Assembly: GCA_031291675.1 (NCBI GenBank)
Contig: JARLIO010000059.1
Location: 62,001 to 126,000, forward strand
Origin: Azospirillaceae bacterium
GTDB lineage: Bacteria; Pseudomonadota; Alphaproteobacteria; Azospirillales; Azospirillaceae
Length of the DNA: 64,000 nt
Reading direction: 5' to 3'
Below the pieces are notes generated by a model. It was not told where the DNA came from. It worked only from the letters and a program-made list of their open reading frames with translations, and ran no database searches. Numbering within the stretch: the first letter of the stretch is position 1; each line of letters opens with the position of its first letter. Position numbers and translations under genes: made by a program. Below, piece by piece: positions 29,235-38,379 of the stretch.

Positions 29235-29316
29235 CTTGTCTCCTCTCGCCCTCTTTCGGCCCCCGGACGGTTCCGGCGCCGCTGCCGTTACCGTCCCGCC
29301 TGTGCTCCGGCCCGTG

Positions 29317-30150
29317 CTACGGGTTTGTCGGCGCCGCCGTGCTATTGCTGATCGTGTAATCGAGGTTGCGGTTGAACGGCAGCGCCTTGGTGATGTACTG
29401 CTCAACCCACTTGTCGACTTCCGCGATGGTTGACTTCGGTACAAAGACGGTATCCAGCGGCTGCAGAGCCACGGCCTGATCGGGGTCGCCGGTTTTGACA
29501 TAGGCATCGAGGTCAACCGTACGCAGGATCGGCCGGCCGTCCGGTCCCTGACGGATGATCACGATCGCACTGGGACGCGCCGTGTCCAGCACGCCGCCCG
29601 CCGCCGCGATCGCCTGAAGGGGGGTCATCTTGTTCTGCAGTGGCACGGCACCCGGCTGCTTGACCTCGCCGTCGATATAGACCACGGGGGCATAATGCCG
29701 GATGCTGAGCGACGGACGGGCATTCGCGGCGATGTGGTTGTCGACCAGGGCCTTGTCGAGCAGGGCCTCGAATTCCGGAACCGTCCGGCCCTGGGCCAGC
29801 AGCGAGCCGACCACCGGCATGGTGAAGCGGCCGTCGGGCCCGACCGGCCCCTCATAATTCAACTCCGGATTGAACGGTAGAATGACCGACAGGTCGTCAC
29901 CGGGACCGACGCGATATTCGGCCGGAATCTTGGGCAGCAGCGGGAACGCCGTCGGTTGCTGCCTTTCCGGTGGCACCGTGTCGGCGCACGCCGACAACCC
30001 GATCACGGCCAGGAGAAACAGGGGTCGGAACCGCGTCGGCGCGCCGCCACCCTGCAGAAAACGGGAGCTCTGGGATTGCACGATCTGCCTCATAAAGCGT
30101 TGCACAACGCGCCACCATCCCCGGACCGTCCGCTTCGGCACCCGGGTCAT
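29317..30150 (-). CDS. Polysaccharide export lipoprotein (Wza-like)
   Basis: This 277-residue envelope protein has a basic N-terminus, a hydrophobic segment and a lipobox (VIGLSAC) near residue 55, so the mature protein would begin with a lipidated Cys. The poly-export domain follows (EYRVGPGDDLSVILPFNPELN, then PDGRFTMPVVGSL), and a SLBB-type domain (VYIDGEVKQPGAVPL, MTPLQAIAAAGG). It should form the outer-membrane exit channel for the polymer. The long leader before the lipobox suggests the true start may lie downstream of 30150; the Met in RFMRQIV near residue 20 is a candidate. Its annotated start overlaps the WecG-type gene by four bases. Confidence 0.9.
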   Translation of the reverse strand: MTRVPKRTVRGWWRVVQRFMRQIVQSQSSRFLQGGGAPTRFRPLFLLAVIGLSACADTVPPERQQPTAFPLLPKIPAEYRVGPGDDLSVILPFNPELNYEGPVGPDGRFTMPVVGSLLAQGRTVPEFEALLDKALVDNHIAANARPSLSIRHYAPVVYIDGEVKQPGAVPLQNKMTPLQAIAAAGGVLDTARPSAIVIIRQGPDGRPILRTVDLDAYVKTGDPDQAVALQPLDTVFVPKSTIAEVDKWVEQYITKALPFNRNLDYTISNSTAAPTNP

Positions 30151-31004
30151 GGCAGGCTCCGCTGGTCGTCGGCCGCCACCGTCGCGGCACCGGCCGGCGA
30201 CGGCCGTGGCGCCAGGTCCCCCGGGTCAGACGAGGCCAGTATGTCGCGGCCCACCGCAAGCAGAAAGCCGGCAGCCGACCGCACATAACGCAAACCGAGC
30301 CGATGGGGTTCGAGGCAGAGACGCCAGAACCATTCGAGATTCAGGGCGACCAGCAGCGCGGGTGGCGTCGGGTTCAGCCCCAGGGCAATCTTCACGCCCT
30401 GGCCGATGCACAGCGCCCAGCACGGCGGCAGGATGCTCCTTTGCTCATGCACGAAGGTCTCGCTTCGCGGGGCCCCCACCCCCATGATCAGAATCGTCGT
30501 CCGATGCTGCCGGATGGTCCGGGCGAGATCCTGGCACAGGGTGTGGTCGCGTTCGAAGCCGAACGGCGGAATTGCGGTTGCGACCCGATCGCCGAGACCG
30601 CGTTGCCCGGCCCAATCGCGGACCGCCTGGGCCGTCCGCTCATGATCGACGACAAAGAACAACCGCACAGGTGCGGGGAACGCCGCGCGCCGCAACAGGA
30701 TCGCGACCGCGTCGCGCCCGGTCACCCGCCCTGGCAAAACGCATCGGCGCAACCGCGCATAGTAATGAACCGGAAAGCCATCGCAGGTGGTAATCGCGGC
30801 ACTGGCGCAGGCGGCACGCAAGGCCGCATTCGAACGCAGCAGGGCGATGTGTTGAATATTGGCGGTCACCACGAGGCCGACACCATCGGCTGCGGATCGT
30901 TGTGTCCCGACGACCCTGTCGACGATTGCGCCAACGGTGAGCGACGTGACGCGCAACCCGAAAATCCGCTGTTGGCTCGCCTCGTCTGAAAAATGCACGG
31001 CCAT
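30147..31004 (-). CDS. WecG/TagA/CpsF-family glycosyltransferase (GT26)
   Basis: This 285-residue cytoplasmic or membrane-associated transferase has the GT26 layout: LVVTANIQHIALLRSNAALRAA near the N-terminus, the active-site region TTCDGFPVHYYARL, GRVTGRD, the FGFERDH segment and IMGVGAPRSETFVHEQ. The C-terminal arm ALNLEWFWRLCLEPHRLG is the conserved membrane-association region. Relatives add ManNAc-type or other sugars to a lipid-linked first sugar. It therefore probably adds the second sugar after the priming transferase of this cluster. It overlaps the Wza-like gene by four bases. Confidence 0.9.
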   Translation of the reverse strand: MAVHFSDEASQQRIFGLRVTSLTVGAIVDRVVGTQRSAADGVGLVVTANIQHIALLRSNAALRAACASAAITTCDGFPVHYYARLRRCVLPGRVTGRDAVAILLRRAAFPAPVRLFFVVDHERTAQAVRDWAGQRGLGDRVATAIPPFGFERDHTLCQDLARTIRQHRTTILIMGVGAPRSETFVHEQRSILPPCWALCIGQGVKIALGLNPTPPALLVALNLEWFWRLCLEPHRLGLRYVRSAAGFLLAVGRDILASSDPGDLAPRPSPAGAATVAADDQRSLP

Positions 31005-31109
31005 GCTGGCAAATCCTGGCAGTCAGAAAAAATCGCGGGCAAGCGCCGGCCTCGCGGCCGCGGCGCGGTGATCGGAACGGCGGCCCGACAGGCGCGCGCC
31101 GTCCCGGCT

Positions 31110-31583
31110 TCAGGACGGCGCGGCATTCACGGCGCACATTGCCTTCAGCGACGTGCAGATGCTGGGGACGCCATTGCGGCCGCAGATGCTGTCGGCCTTG
31201 ATGTCAGACACGTTGAGCCGGCCATAATGGCGACCCTCGATATCGACGATGATCGGGGCCTCGGCCGCGAACGGATCGCAGGCCGAATACCGGCCGTGCG
31301 CCGCCCGATAGGCGGCGAAATGGCTGAGGTTGGAATAACCGTTCCCCCAGCCAAGCGGCGACTGGTTGTTCCACACCGAATTGCCATCGTAGGAGTCGCA
31401 ATTCAGGCAACCCAGATACTCGCGATCGAGCGGTCCGGCGTAGATCAGCAGCCGGGGCTGCGCGACCGTGCTCTGGGCGTGCGTCCGGCCCGCCGTCACA
31501 ACCCCGGCAAGACATAGCGCGACCGCCAGGGGTCGGGCGATCCGGTGCAGGGCCACGGCCACAGCAGGGCGGTGATGACGCAT
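31110..31583 (-). CDS. Small secreted protein of unknown function
   Basis: This 157-residue protein has a signal peptide (PLAVALCLAGVVTAG, cleavage near THA). The mature part contains LLIYAGPLDREYLGCLNCDSYDGNSVWN and a tract rich in Asn, Tyr and Gly, ending with paired Cys (SICGRNG, SICTSLKAMC). The pattern recalls a widespread family of exported proteins with repeated LGCLNC-type and YG-S motifs, whose function I do not know. The ATG at 31583 overlaps the stop of the upstream gene (TGATG), which fixes the start. Its place inside the exopolysaccharide operon suggests a periplasmic role. Confidence 0.78.
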   Translation of the reverse strand: MRHHRPAVAVALHRIARPLAVALCLAGVVTAGRTHAQSTVAQPRLLIYAGPLDREYLGCLNCDSYDGNSVWNNQSPLGWGNGYSNLSHFAAYRAAHGRYSACDPFAAEAPIIVDIEGRHYGRLNVSDIKADSICGRNGVPSICTSLKAMCAVNAAPS

Positions 31584-32569
31584 CAGCGCTGCCACGCCCG
31601 GTGCAACAGCCCCAGACCGCGGCGCACCACGGCGGAGTAGAACTCCGCCCATTTCAGCCGGGTGCTCTCATAGCGATGATAGGGCTGTCGCGTGATCGGG
31701 AAGAAAGGCTCCAGCTTGGCGATCACGCGCTCCGGGGGTATCCGGGTATTGCTCTGCACCACGGCAAACAGGCCGTCGCCGTCGGGGGCAAAATGATCGG
31801 CCGCCGACCAGTCGTCGAGATTCCGCCCGCCGCGGCCGGCGTACCAGACGCTCTGCGCCGCATGGATCGAATGCGGCCCGGCCGCCGGCGGGGCATGGAA
31901 CGCCTCCAACAGGCCCTCGCGTTCGGCGTTGAGCCAATAGAGCGTGTATTCGGTCCAGTCGATCATGCTGTGGCGCAGAAGCACGCGAATCCAGTCTTCC
32001 TGGTAAAGTTCACGCAATCTTTGCTGCAGATGACCGCACAGGGTGCTGGAGAGGATCGCCGGGGTCCACCAGATGCCGTCCCGGTCGAGATGCGGGTCCT
32101 GGCGCAGCAGCCCGGCCGACGCCTTCCAGAAACGCGGTTCGCGGGTCCTCGGCTGGCGATAAGTGTTCGCCCGGCCGTCGACGATCAGCGAGTCGACCGA
32201 GAAATGACGGGTCGCCAGCACGTCGGGATCGAAAATCATGAAATATTCGGTGTCGATCAGCGCCGGCGTGAACAGCTTGATGATCTGCTGACGGTGCCAG
32301 GGCCGGATCTGGTGGCGCCGATTGAATTCCGCGAACGCCGGCAAATGGACGGATTCATCGACGATCTCGATGGGAAAATCCCGCCATGCCGCCCCGTAAC
32401 GCTGTGCGTCGGCGAGTTCGTCATGCGGGACCACGATCACGAATTTCTCGAAGATGTCCGGTTTCGCGAAATGCCGCAATGAAGAAAACAGTATATCGCA
32501 CCGCGCGATATTGTCGACATAGTGCCGGCCGCGCGTCTTCAAGGGAAGAATGGCGCTGATCTTTGTCAT
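31583..32569 (-). CDS. DUF6492-like, glycosyltransferase-fold protein
   Basis: This 328-residue soluble protein begins MTKISAILPLKTRGRHYVDN, like a GT-A nucleotide-sugar domain, and has the acidic metal-type motif MIFDPDVLATRHF near residue 118. Further blocks include RRHQIRPWHRQQIIKLF and IDWTEYTLYWLNAE, which fit the DUF6492 group found in capsule and exopolysaccharide clusters. It probably transfers a sugar to the growing repeat unit or modifies it, but no donor can be named. It sits between the Wzc-like protein and a small secreted protein, overlapping the latter. Confidence 0.75.
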   Translation of the reverse strand: MTKISAILPLKTRGRHYVDNIARCDILFSSLRHFAKPDIFEKFVIVVPHDELADAQRYGAAWRDFPIEIVDESVHLPAFAEFNRRHQIRPWHRQQIIKLFTPALIDTEYFMIFDPDVLATRHFSVDSLIVDGRANTYRQPRTREPRFWKASAGLLRQDPHLDRDGIWWTPAILSSTLCGHLQQRLRELYQEDWIRVLLRHSMIDWTEYTLYWLNAEREGLLEAFHAPPAAGPHSIHAAQSVWYAGRGGRNLDDWSAADHFAPDGDGLFAVVQSNTRIPPERVIAKLEPFFPITRQPYHRYESTRLKWAEFYSAVVRRGLGLLHRAWQR

Positions 32570-32622
32570 TCCAGGGACTCACGGGCTTGTGCCAAAGGTC
32601 TTCACCGGCTTGTGGGGCTGTT

Positions 32623-34839
32623 TCACAGAAAGCGGTAGATGAATGACGGGATGTAGCGCCGCCGGTTGGTCATGGCGACGCCAACGATATTGCCACCGGC
32701 ATCCGTGACCTGGTTCTTCATCGACAGTGCGACCGGCTTGCGGGTCGCCTCGGCGCGAATCGCCAGCACCGTGGCATCGGCGCGCAATGCCGCCTCCACC
32801 CCGACGAAGGACCGGCTCGCCGGGGGCACCGCGATGATCACGTAGTCGTGGGCCGCACGCAGCCGCTCGAACAGTTCGGCACCTTGCGGGCCCACCGGCA
32901 GGGTCATCCCGGGATGCAGCCGGCCGATCACGATGTGCCGCCGCTCCACCGCATGGAAGGTGAACACCGACTGCGCCGCGGCGCTGAATCCCGGCCGTGC
33001 CGCCACCCCGACCCAGGACGGCGCCGGGCCGTCGTCGCCACCGGGCCAATGCAACAGCCCATCGGCGTCGGGCTCGCCGTAACGGCCAGGTTCCGCTGTC
33101 AGGTCCAGCACCAGGAGCGGGCACAGCGACCGGCGCTCCAGTTCCTCGGTCAGGCCCTGGATCACGGTCTGGATGCCGTCGTCGTCACGGAACGCCAGCA
33201 ACAGCACAACCTTGCTGGCGTTGCCGGCGCTGTTATCGATCGCCGAGATCATGCGGCCATATTCGATGTGCGACCGCCGCGCGCGGGGGGATGGCATCGC
33301 TGCCGCCACGGCCGGGAGCCGATACCGGTCCACCGCTGCGGGTCCGGTCCACCGCGACAACCGGCCGATCAGCGGCAACGGCTTTTCGAATCGCAGGGGG
33401 GCGCTGAGCACCGGCAGTCCCAGCGACCGTTCGATCTCCTCGGGGCTGAGGAACGTTTCGCGCAGCGTGGACATCACCAGGATCGAAACACCGGCGATCA
33501 GGACCGCGGCCACGGCGCTGGCCGCGATGAACAGCAGGGGCGGATTGCTGCGGTGGGTTGGTGGTATTGGCGTCTGAATGATGCGGACATTGGTGCTGGT
33601 GGCGGTGTCGACCTCGTTCTGCTCGATCCGCGCCCGCTCGAGCTGACGCGAGAAATCCTTGAAGGAATCGGCCAGCAAATCGCGATCGATCTCGGTGCGG
33701 CGAAGCTGATTGGCGACGGCAATCAGGGTCTGCAGGCGATCGTCGGAGTCCTTGTATTGATGCTCCAGCGACTGCTTGCGGGCAACCTCGCCGGCGACGT
33801 CGGAGGTCAGGCGCATAATCCGGTCACGGATCGTGTCATAATAGGTGTTATGTCCGGTGCGCACGGTGCTGGTGAGGTGAGGTTTCTGCCCGGCGATCGC
33901 CTTCCTGACATCCGCGATCTGTTGATCGATTTGCGCGATGAACGGTGCGCCTTCGAGATAGCGCGACGCCAGGTCGGCCCGGCGCGCCTCAAGCTGAAGC
34001 AGGGTCAACTGCATCGTGTCGGCGGCATGCGCGGCTTCGGTATTGTCCGAAAACAGCTCGATCGTCGGTTGGACGCCCTTGGCGTCCTTGAGCAGGGACT
34101 GGAGGGTGTCGCGATCCTGACTCAGCGAATTGTCGTTTTCGAGCGTGCGCTGGAGCAGCAACCCGTTCAGGGCGACCGCACCCGCAATCTGGGCGTCGAT
34201 ATTGACGACACCATGGGCACGCTGAAACGCGATCAGCTGGGCGTTTGCATTGTCGAGCTGCGTCTTGGCCTTGTCGCGTTGCGCCACCAGAAAGTCGACA
34301 CGGCCGCTGGTGAAAACCCCGGCGCGCTGACGAAAATATCGCGCGATCAGCGTCTCGAGGATATGGGCGGCGCGGACCGGATCGGAATCGGTGAAGCTGA
34401 GCGCGATGACATTGGCGGCCTCGAACTTCTCGATATGAAACCGGTCCTCGAATCGACGCAGCCGCTGGTCGAATTCCGCGGCTGTCCCGCCGCTGCCAAA
34501 TTCATCGGTCACGACCAGGTGGTGCAGTTCCGGGCTGGCCAGAATCTGCGCCTCGACATTGACCACTTCGCCGGCCTCGATCGCCGGCAACGACCTCGTC
34601 GCGGAGCGATCCGACTGCATGTCATAGTAGCCGGCAAACAGCGTCAGCAATCGCGCTTCGGCACGATAGGTTGGCGGCATCAGAACCGCGACCACGCTGC
34701 CCAGCGCGATGACCACCAAGACAATGGCGGCAGCCTTCCATCGATAATAGAAAGCAATATTAAGAAAATCTCTGGTGGAAACCTGCGGTACCGCCAGCGG
34801 GCGACGTGCCCTGTTGATGTCGTTGTTCCGCACCGTCAT
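32623..34839 (-). CDS. Wzc-like polysaccharide co-polymerase with a degenerate kinase domain
   Basis: This 738-residue inner-membrane protein has the polysaccharide co-polymerase layout. A first membrane helix (AAAIVLVVIALGSVVAVLM) lies near residues 36-54, then a large periplasmic coiled-coil region, then a second helix (LLFIAASAVAAVLIAGVSILV) near 440-460. The C-terminal ~220 residues correspond in position to a BY-kinase domain, with VVLLLAFRDDDGIQTV where a Walker A is expected. The glycine-lysine-threonine loop is absent and there is no terminal tyrosine cluster. The protein probably sets chain length without autophosphorylating, unless a separate kinase is encoded elsewhere. Confidence 0.88.
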   Translation of the reverse strand: MTVRNNDINRARRPLAVPQVSTRDFLNIAFYYRWKAAAIVLVVIALGSVVAVLMPPTYRAEARLLTLFAGYYDMQSDRSATRSLPAIEAGEVVNVEAQILASPELHHLVVTDEFGSGGTAAEFDQRLRRFEDRFHIEKFEAANVIALSFTDSDPVRAAHILETLIARYFRQRAGVFTSGRVDFLVAQRDKAKTQLDNANAQLIAFQRAHGVVNIDAQIAGAVALNGLLLQRTLENDNSLSQDRDTLQSLLKDAKGVQPTIELFSDNTEAAHAADTMQLTLLQLEARRADLASRYLEGAPFIAQIDQQIADVRKAIAGQKPHLTSTVRTGHNTYYDTIRDRIMRLTSDVAGEVARKQSLEHQYKDSDDRLQTLIAVANQLRRTEIDRDLLADSFKDFSRQLERARIEQNEVDTATSTNVRIIQTPIPPTHRSNPPLLFIAASAVAAVLIAGVSILVMSTLRETFLSPEEIERSLGLPVLSAPLRFEKPLPLIGRLSRWTGPAAVDRYRLPAVAAAMPSPRARRSHIEYGRMISAIDNSAGNASKVVLLLAFRDDDGIQTVIQGLTEELERRSLCPLLVLDLTAEPGRYGEPDADGLLHWPGGDDGPAPSWVGVAARPGFSAAAQSVFTFHAVERRHIVIGRLHPGMTLPVGPQGAELFERLRAAHDYVIIAVPPASRSFVGVEAALRADATVLAIRAEATRKPVALSMKNQVTDAGGNIVGVAMTNRRRYIPSFIYRFL

Positions 34840-34897
34840 GATCGATACAAACCAAATGGATTTTCAAGAATTTCGAGGCGGGGTGGATTACAGATGG

Positions 34898-36364
34898 TCA
34901 ATAGGCATGCCTACGGTCGAACAGAACGATCCAGACACTCCTGATCAGGATCTTGAAGTCCAGCCATAGCGACCAGTTTTCGATATAGTTAAGATCATAC
35001 TCGACCCGGCGCTGTGCCGCAACCGTGTCGGCCACCTCACCCCGCAATCCATTGACCTGGGCCAATCCGGTCAATCCCGGCCGGACGCGGTGGCGCGCGA
35101 AATATTCCTCGACCGTCTCGTCATACGGTCTGCCGCCGACCCGCATCGCGACGGCGTGCGCCCGCGGCCCGACCAGGGACATGTCACCCCGCAGGACATT
35201 GAACAGCTGAGGCAACTCATCGATGCTGAAGGCCCGCAACACGGCGCCGACGCGGGTGACGCGCGGATCCTGCCGCACGGTGCGCTGGGCTCCGGACGCG
35301 TCGCCCAGCGCCACATGCATCGTCCGGAATTTCAGCACGGTAAAAACCCGGTTGTTGAAGCCGTACCGGTCCTGCCGGAACAGCACCGGCCCCGGGCTGT
35401 CGAGCTGGACCAGCGCCGCGAACAGAAGGAGCAGGGGCGCGAACACGACGAGCGCGACGCCCGAAAGGATCTTGTCCTCCAGGAATTTGGCCACGATGTC
35501 CCAGCCCTTCAGCGGCCGCTCGAAGATCTCGAGCACCGGGATGTCACCGAGATAGGACACCGCCCGAACCGGCCGACCCGGTGCGATCATCTCGCAAGTC
35601 AGGCGGAGATCAACGGGCAACACCATCAGCGCCTTCATCACGTCGCTCAGCCGGGGCGAGGTGGTGATCGGCAGTGTCACGATGATTTCATCGGGAAGTT
35701 CGGTGCGCGCAAACCGCACCAGGTCCCGGATCATCCCCAGCACCTCGATGCCATGGAGTTCAGGCGGGACCCGGTCACGTCGGTCGTCGAATATGCCCAG
35801 GACCTGGTAGTCGTGCGGGCGACTGTTCAAAAAGCCGATCAGACGCGCACTGGTATCGTTTGCGCCGACAACGGCAATGCGGCGCCGCAGCGCGCCGGTC
35901 CGCCACCAATGCCAATAGATGCCCGTCAGAACGAGTCGGACCGTATAAAGAGCGCTCAGGGCGATGGTACCCGCGATCGTCACAAATTGGATCGAGGAAC
36001 CATCATCGTCATCACCAACAAAAATCGCGGCCAGCAACACAATTTCCGCAACCAGGCACAGTACGGTCATCCGGGTGAACTGAAACCAGATGTTTGCCGC
36101 ATTTCCCGGCGAATAACCGTTCGCGCATTGGAACAGGAGTACATATCCCACCGCAGGAACCGCGATCAGAGCGAAATAACCAACGTGCGGGAGCAAGATG
36201 CTGCCATGGAGCCTCTCCAAGAGATGATACGCCGCCGTCGCGCCGGCAAGAATTGACAACCCGTCAAAAAGCCGAAACATTCCACAAAAAATGACAACCG
36301 TCGTCGACGGTATTTTCTTGTGATCACTGTGTTTCAGAGCATTCACTGCACGAAGCGTATGCAC
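34898..36364 (-). CDS. Priming sugar-phosphate transferase (WcaJ/undecaprenyl-phosphate glucose-1-phosphate transferase family)
   Basis: This 488-residue membrane enzyme loads the first sugar phosphate onto undecaprenyl phosphate. It has four N-terminal membrane helices, a Rossmann-like middle domain (RRIAVVGANDTSARLIGFL) and the conserved C-terminal catalytic domain: a fifth hydrophobic segment (LSGVALVVFAPLLLLFAALV), SPGPVLFRQDRYGFN, FRTMH, then LRAFSIDELPQLFNVLRGDMSLVGPRAHA and RHRVRPGLTGLAQVNG. The start is a GTG at 36364 with a weak ribosome site; an ATG at 36280 is an alternative. It is the first gene of the exopolysaccharide operon. Confidence 0.93.
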   Translation of the reverse strand: MHTLRAVNALKHSDHKKIPSTTVVIFCGMFRLFDGLSILAGATAAYHLLERLHGSILLPHVGYFALIAVPAVGYVLLFQCANGYSPGNAANIWFQFTRMTVLCLVAEIVLLAAIFVGDDDDGSSIQFVTIAGTIALSALYTVRLVLTGIYWHWWRTGALRRRIAVVGANDTSARLIGFLNSRPHDYQVLGIFDDRRDRVPPELHGIEVLGMIRDLVRFARTELPDEIIVTLPITTSPRLSDVMKALMVLPVDLRLTCEMIAPGRPVRAVSYLGDIPVLEIFERPLKGWDIVAKFLEDKILSGVALVVFAPLLLLFAALVQLDSPGPVLFRQDRYGFNNRVFTVLKFRTMHVALGDASGAQRTVRQDPRVTRVGAVLRAFSIDELPQLFNVLRGDMSLVGPRAHAVAMRVGGRPYDETVEEYFARHRVRPGLTGLAQVNGLRGEVADTVAAQRRVEYDLNYIENWSLWLDFKILIRSVWIVLFDRRHAY

Positions 36365-36638
36365 GATACCGTTCTTATCTACTGAAATGACAGATCAATG
36401 ACGGGCAGCCCCGACCATTGCAGCTCGACGCCCACCGCGGCAATACCGCCCACACGCCCGGCGAAGCATCCCGCAGACAAAGAAACTTGGCATCATCGCG
36501 GCGCACCCAGCTACCCGCCTGCCGGCCCAGGAAAATTCTCCTCACCCGCGATCGAACATTATGCACGGCTATAGCCTCCACGATGCAACTGATGTATATC
36601 AGTTATACGCAGTACGGGCACATAGACCTGCGCTTTTT

Positions 36639-36950
36639 TCACCCCTGAGCTGCGTATTTTTTTACCAGAACCCACGCAATCTTCGGCCCACACCCGCGAC
36701 GGTCGCCGTCGCTAATGATCGGGCCGGAATAGTTGACTATATCGGTAAACGCCACAATCTCAGACACCGTATTCCGACCGACGTCGGCGACGAAAGCATC
36801 GCCCTTGGCATTGATCGCAATAGCGCTGAGGTTGGAACACCCACTGCAGATCGTCGACACTCCGGTGTCGGCGTTCGAATGAATAAAATACAGCCGAGCA
36901 TACGAATGATTATCATCATTATGAGACGGTATGATGACATTCAATCCCAA
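36639..36950 (-). pseudogene. Possible remnant of an NHL-repeat (beta-propeller) protein
   Basis: A 103-codon open frame contains LSAIAINAKGDAFVADVGRN followed by TVSEIVAF, which strongly resembles one NHL/SMP-30-type blade (AVD-x-x-GNVFVAD-x-x-NNTV). The rest of the frame has no family-like sequence and no ribosome site precedes it. It is best read as a fragment of a larger secreted repeat protein in a decaying region, not as a working gene. Confidence 0.35.
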
Positions 36951-37518
36951 AACTGCGTAATTTTATTCGTACTGCCCTTTTTCATCCGCACCAGAAGTCA
37001 CTTCTTCTGATTGTTTTCTTCACGTTACAGACCCCATCCCCATCTGATGAACAGGACACGCGCCCGAATCCCAGACAGCACGGCGTCCCTGACCCTGACC
37101 CGGAAATGCGCAATATTTCGATGCTTCTTTAATATTTTGATAATTTTTTCTTGAGATCACCCTTCCACCCCACCGCGACATCGTGAAGGTACGGACACTA
37201 TCCAAATGTGGCGGTGCAAGTCACCCCGCATCCCCTGACCGATGCTGACCGAACCTGCGTGAAGGATCCGGCTAACCCGGTGCAAACAAAGGAAGGGGAG
37301 ACGCGCGGTTTGGCGATGCTGACGCCACCTTGCCAAGACCCCCCCACCGAGGGTCTGTCCGGAGGCATTGCAAGGCGCCTCACTCCATTATCGGCGACGA
37401 AAATCGCGTGGACGCCGCGACTCTCGTGTGATTTCCGGGCGGGCAGGCACCGACTCATGAGGTGGCGCATGAGGACGCCGGAAAACCACCCCCCCTCTAC
37501 AACTGTGACAAGCAACGC

Positions 37519-37860
37519 TATCCGGGCGACCTGACGGACGCTGAGTGATGGCATATCGAGCCGCTGATACCACCCGTCAATCGCGGTGGGGGCAAACGGA
37601 GCGTTGCCATGCGCAAGGTGATTACATCCGCCGATGTCCAGGATCGCGACGGCGGGCTGCTGGTCCCGGCCACGACGCTCGAACGGTGCCCATTCCTCAG
37701 GACGCTGTTTGCCGACAGCGCCGATGCCGGGCCGCAGTTCCGGGACGGTCTGGCGAGCATCATGCCGGGCCTCGCCACCGAGATCGTCCGTCGCTCCAAT
37801 CGGGCCAAAGAGTTCGTCGTTCTGCCAGAACGATGGATCACCGAAACAACCCGGTGTCGC
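37519..37860 (+). pseudogene. IS5-family transposase remnant
   Basis: Translation in one frame gives YPGDLTDAE, a TGA stop at 37546-37548 in place of a conserved Trp, then WHIEPLIPPVNRGGGKRSV and AMRKVI. The sequence then jumps to SADVQDRDGGLLVPATT, LRTLFADSADAGPQF and IVRRSNRAKEFVVLPERWI. These are the N-terminal and C-terminal parts of an IS5-type DDE transposase. The middle portion is missing, and similarity ends soon after the RWI-x-E motif. The nonsense codon, internal deletion and truncated end make it non-functional. Terminal inverted repeats were not identified. Confidence 0.85.
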
Positions 37861-38144
37861 TTCCCGCGATCCGGGGCGCCGCCACCCCACCACCGCCACC
37901 CCACCGGCACCAACGCAGACAATGCATTCCGATGACACGCCACTGTGATTCGTTGCGCATGGCCTCCCGGCCGCGCCGTTAACGCGTTCTTGCAGCGACG
38001 GTCGCCAAGCCACGATGATTCCTATTGTTTTTCGTGCTGAGCTACGGTAATAGGGTTGGCTGACAGTGACGCACGCTCTGGCGCTTTCCCGGATCAGAGT
38101 CGGTGGTCGCGCATTGTCTGCATCTTGTGCATTCGAGAATTCAT

Positions 38145-38165
38145 AAGGCCATTTCGGGCCTTTTT
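38145..38165 (+). terminator. Short terminator-like hairpin
   Basis: AAGGCC (38145-38150) and GGCCTT (38157-38162) flank a six-base loop and are followed by TTT. It has the form of a weak rho-independent terminator on the plus strand, but no intact gene ends just upstream. It may belong to mobile-element debris. Confidence 0.35.
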
Positions 38166-38379
38166 GAGTAGAGCTGTCGGTCTTCCCCGAGATTCTCACT
38201 CTGAGGACGGTTCGCCGATTCCGGTGAAGGGTTTTATTGTGCCGTTTCAGTGACGGCAACCGCGATCTTCGTCGTCCCGGTTGTTTTCAGTGGATCACGG
38301 ACGGGCAGATCGAGGGCAGGACGCCCACGCACGGTCATGACGTGATGGCTGGGGCCGTACCAAAAGCGGATCAATCGAT

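Larger units (their letters stand above)
36365..38379. other. Decayed 2-kb region between the exopolysaccharide operon and the lytic transglycosylase
   Basis: This stretch is visibly more AT-rich in its first 800 bases than the neighbouring genes and has no intact gene. It contains a possible NHL-repeat remnant (36639-36950), an IS5-type transposase remnant (37519-37860) and a short terminator-like hairpin (38145-38165). Other open frames here lack family-like sequence or codon pattern. The promoter of the exopolysaccharide operon should lie at its left edge. Confidence 0.6.

Noticed and set aside
37198-38259. A 353-codon minus-strand open frame
   Set aside because: It runs opposite the IS5-type transposase remnant and has no family-like sequence. 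The plus-strand remnant explains the region better.
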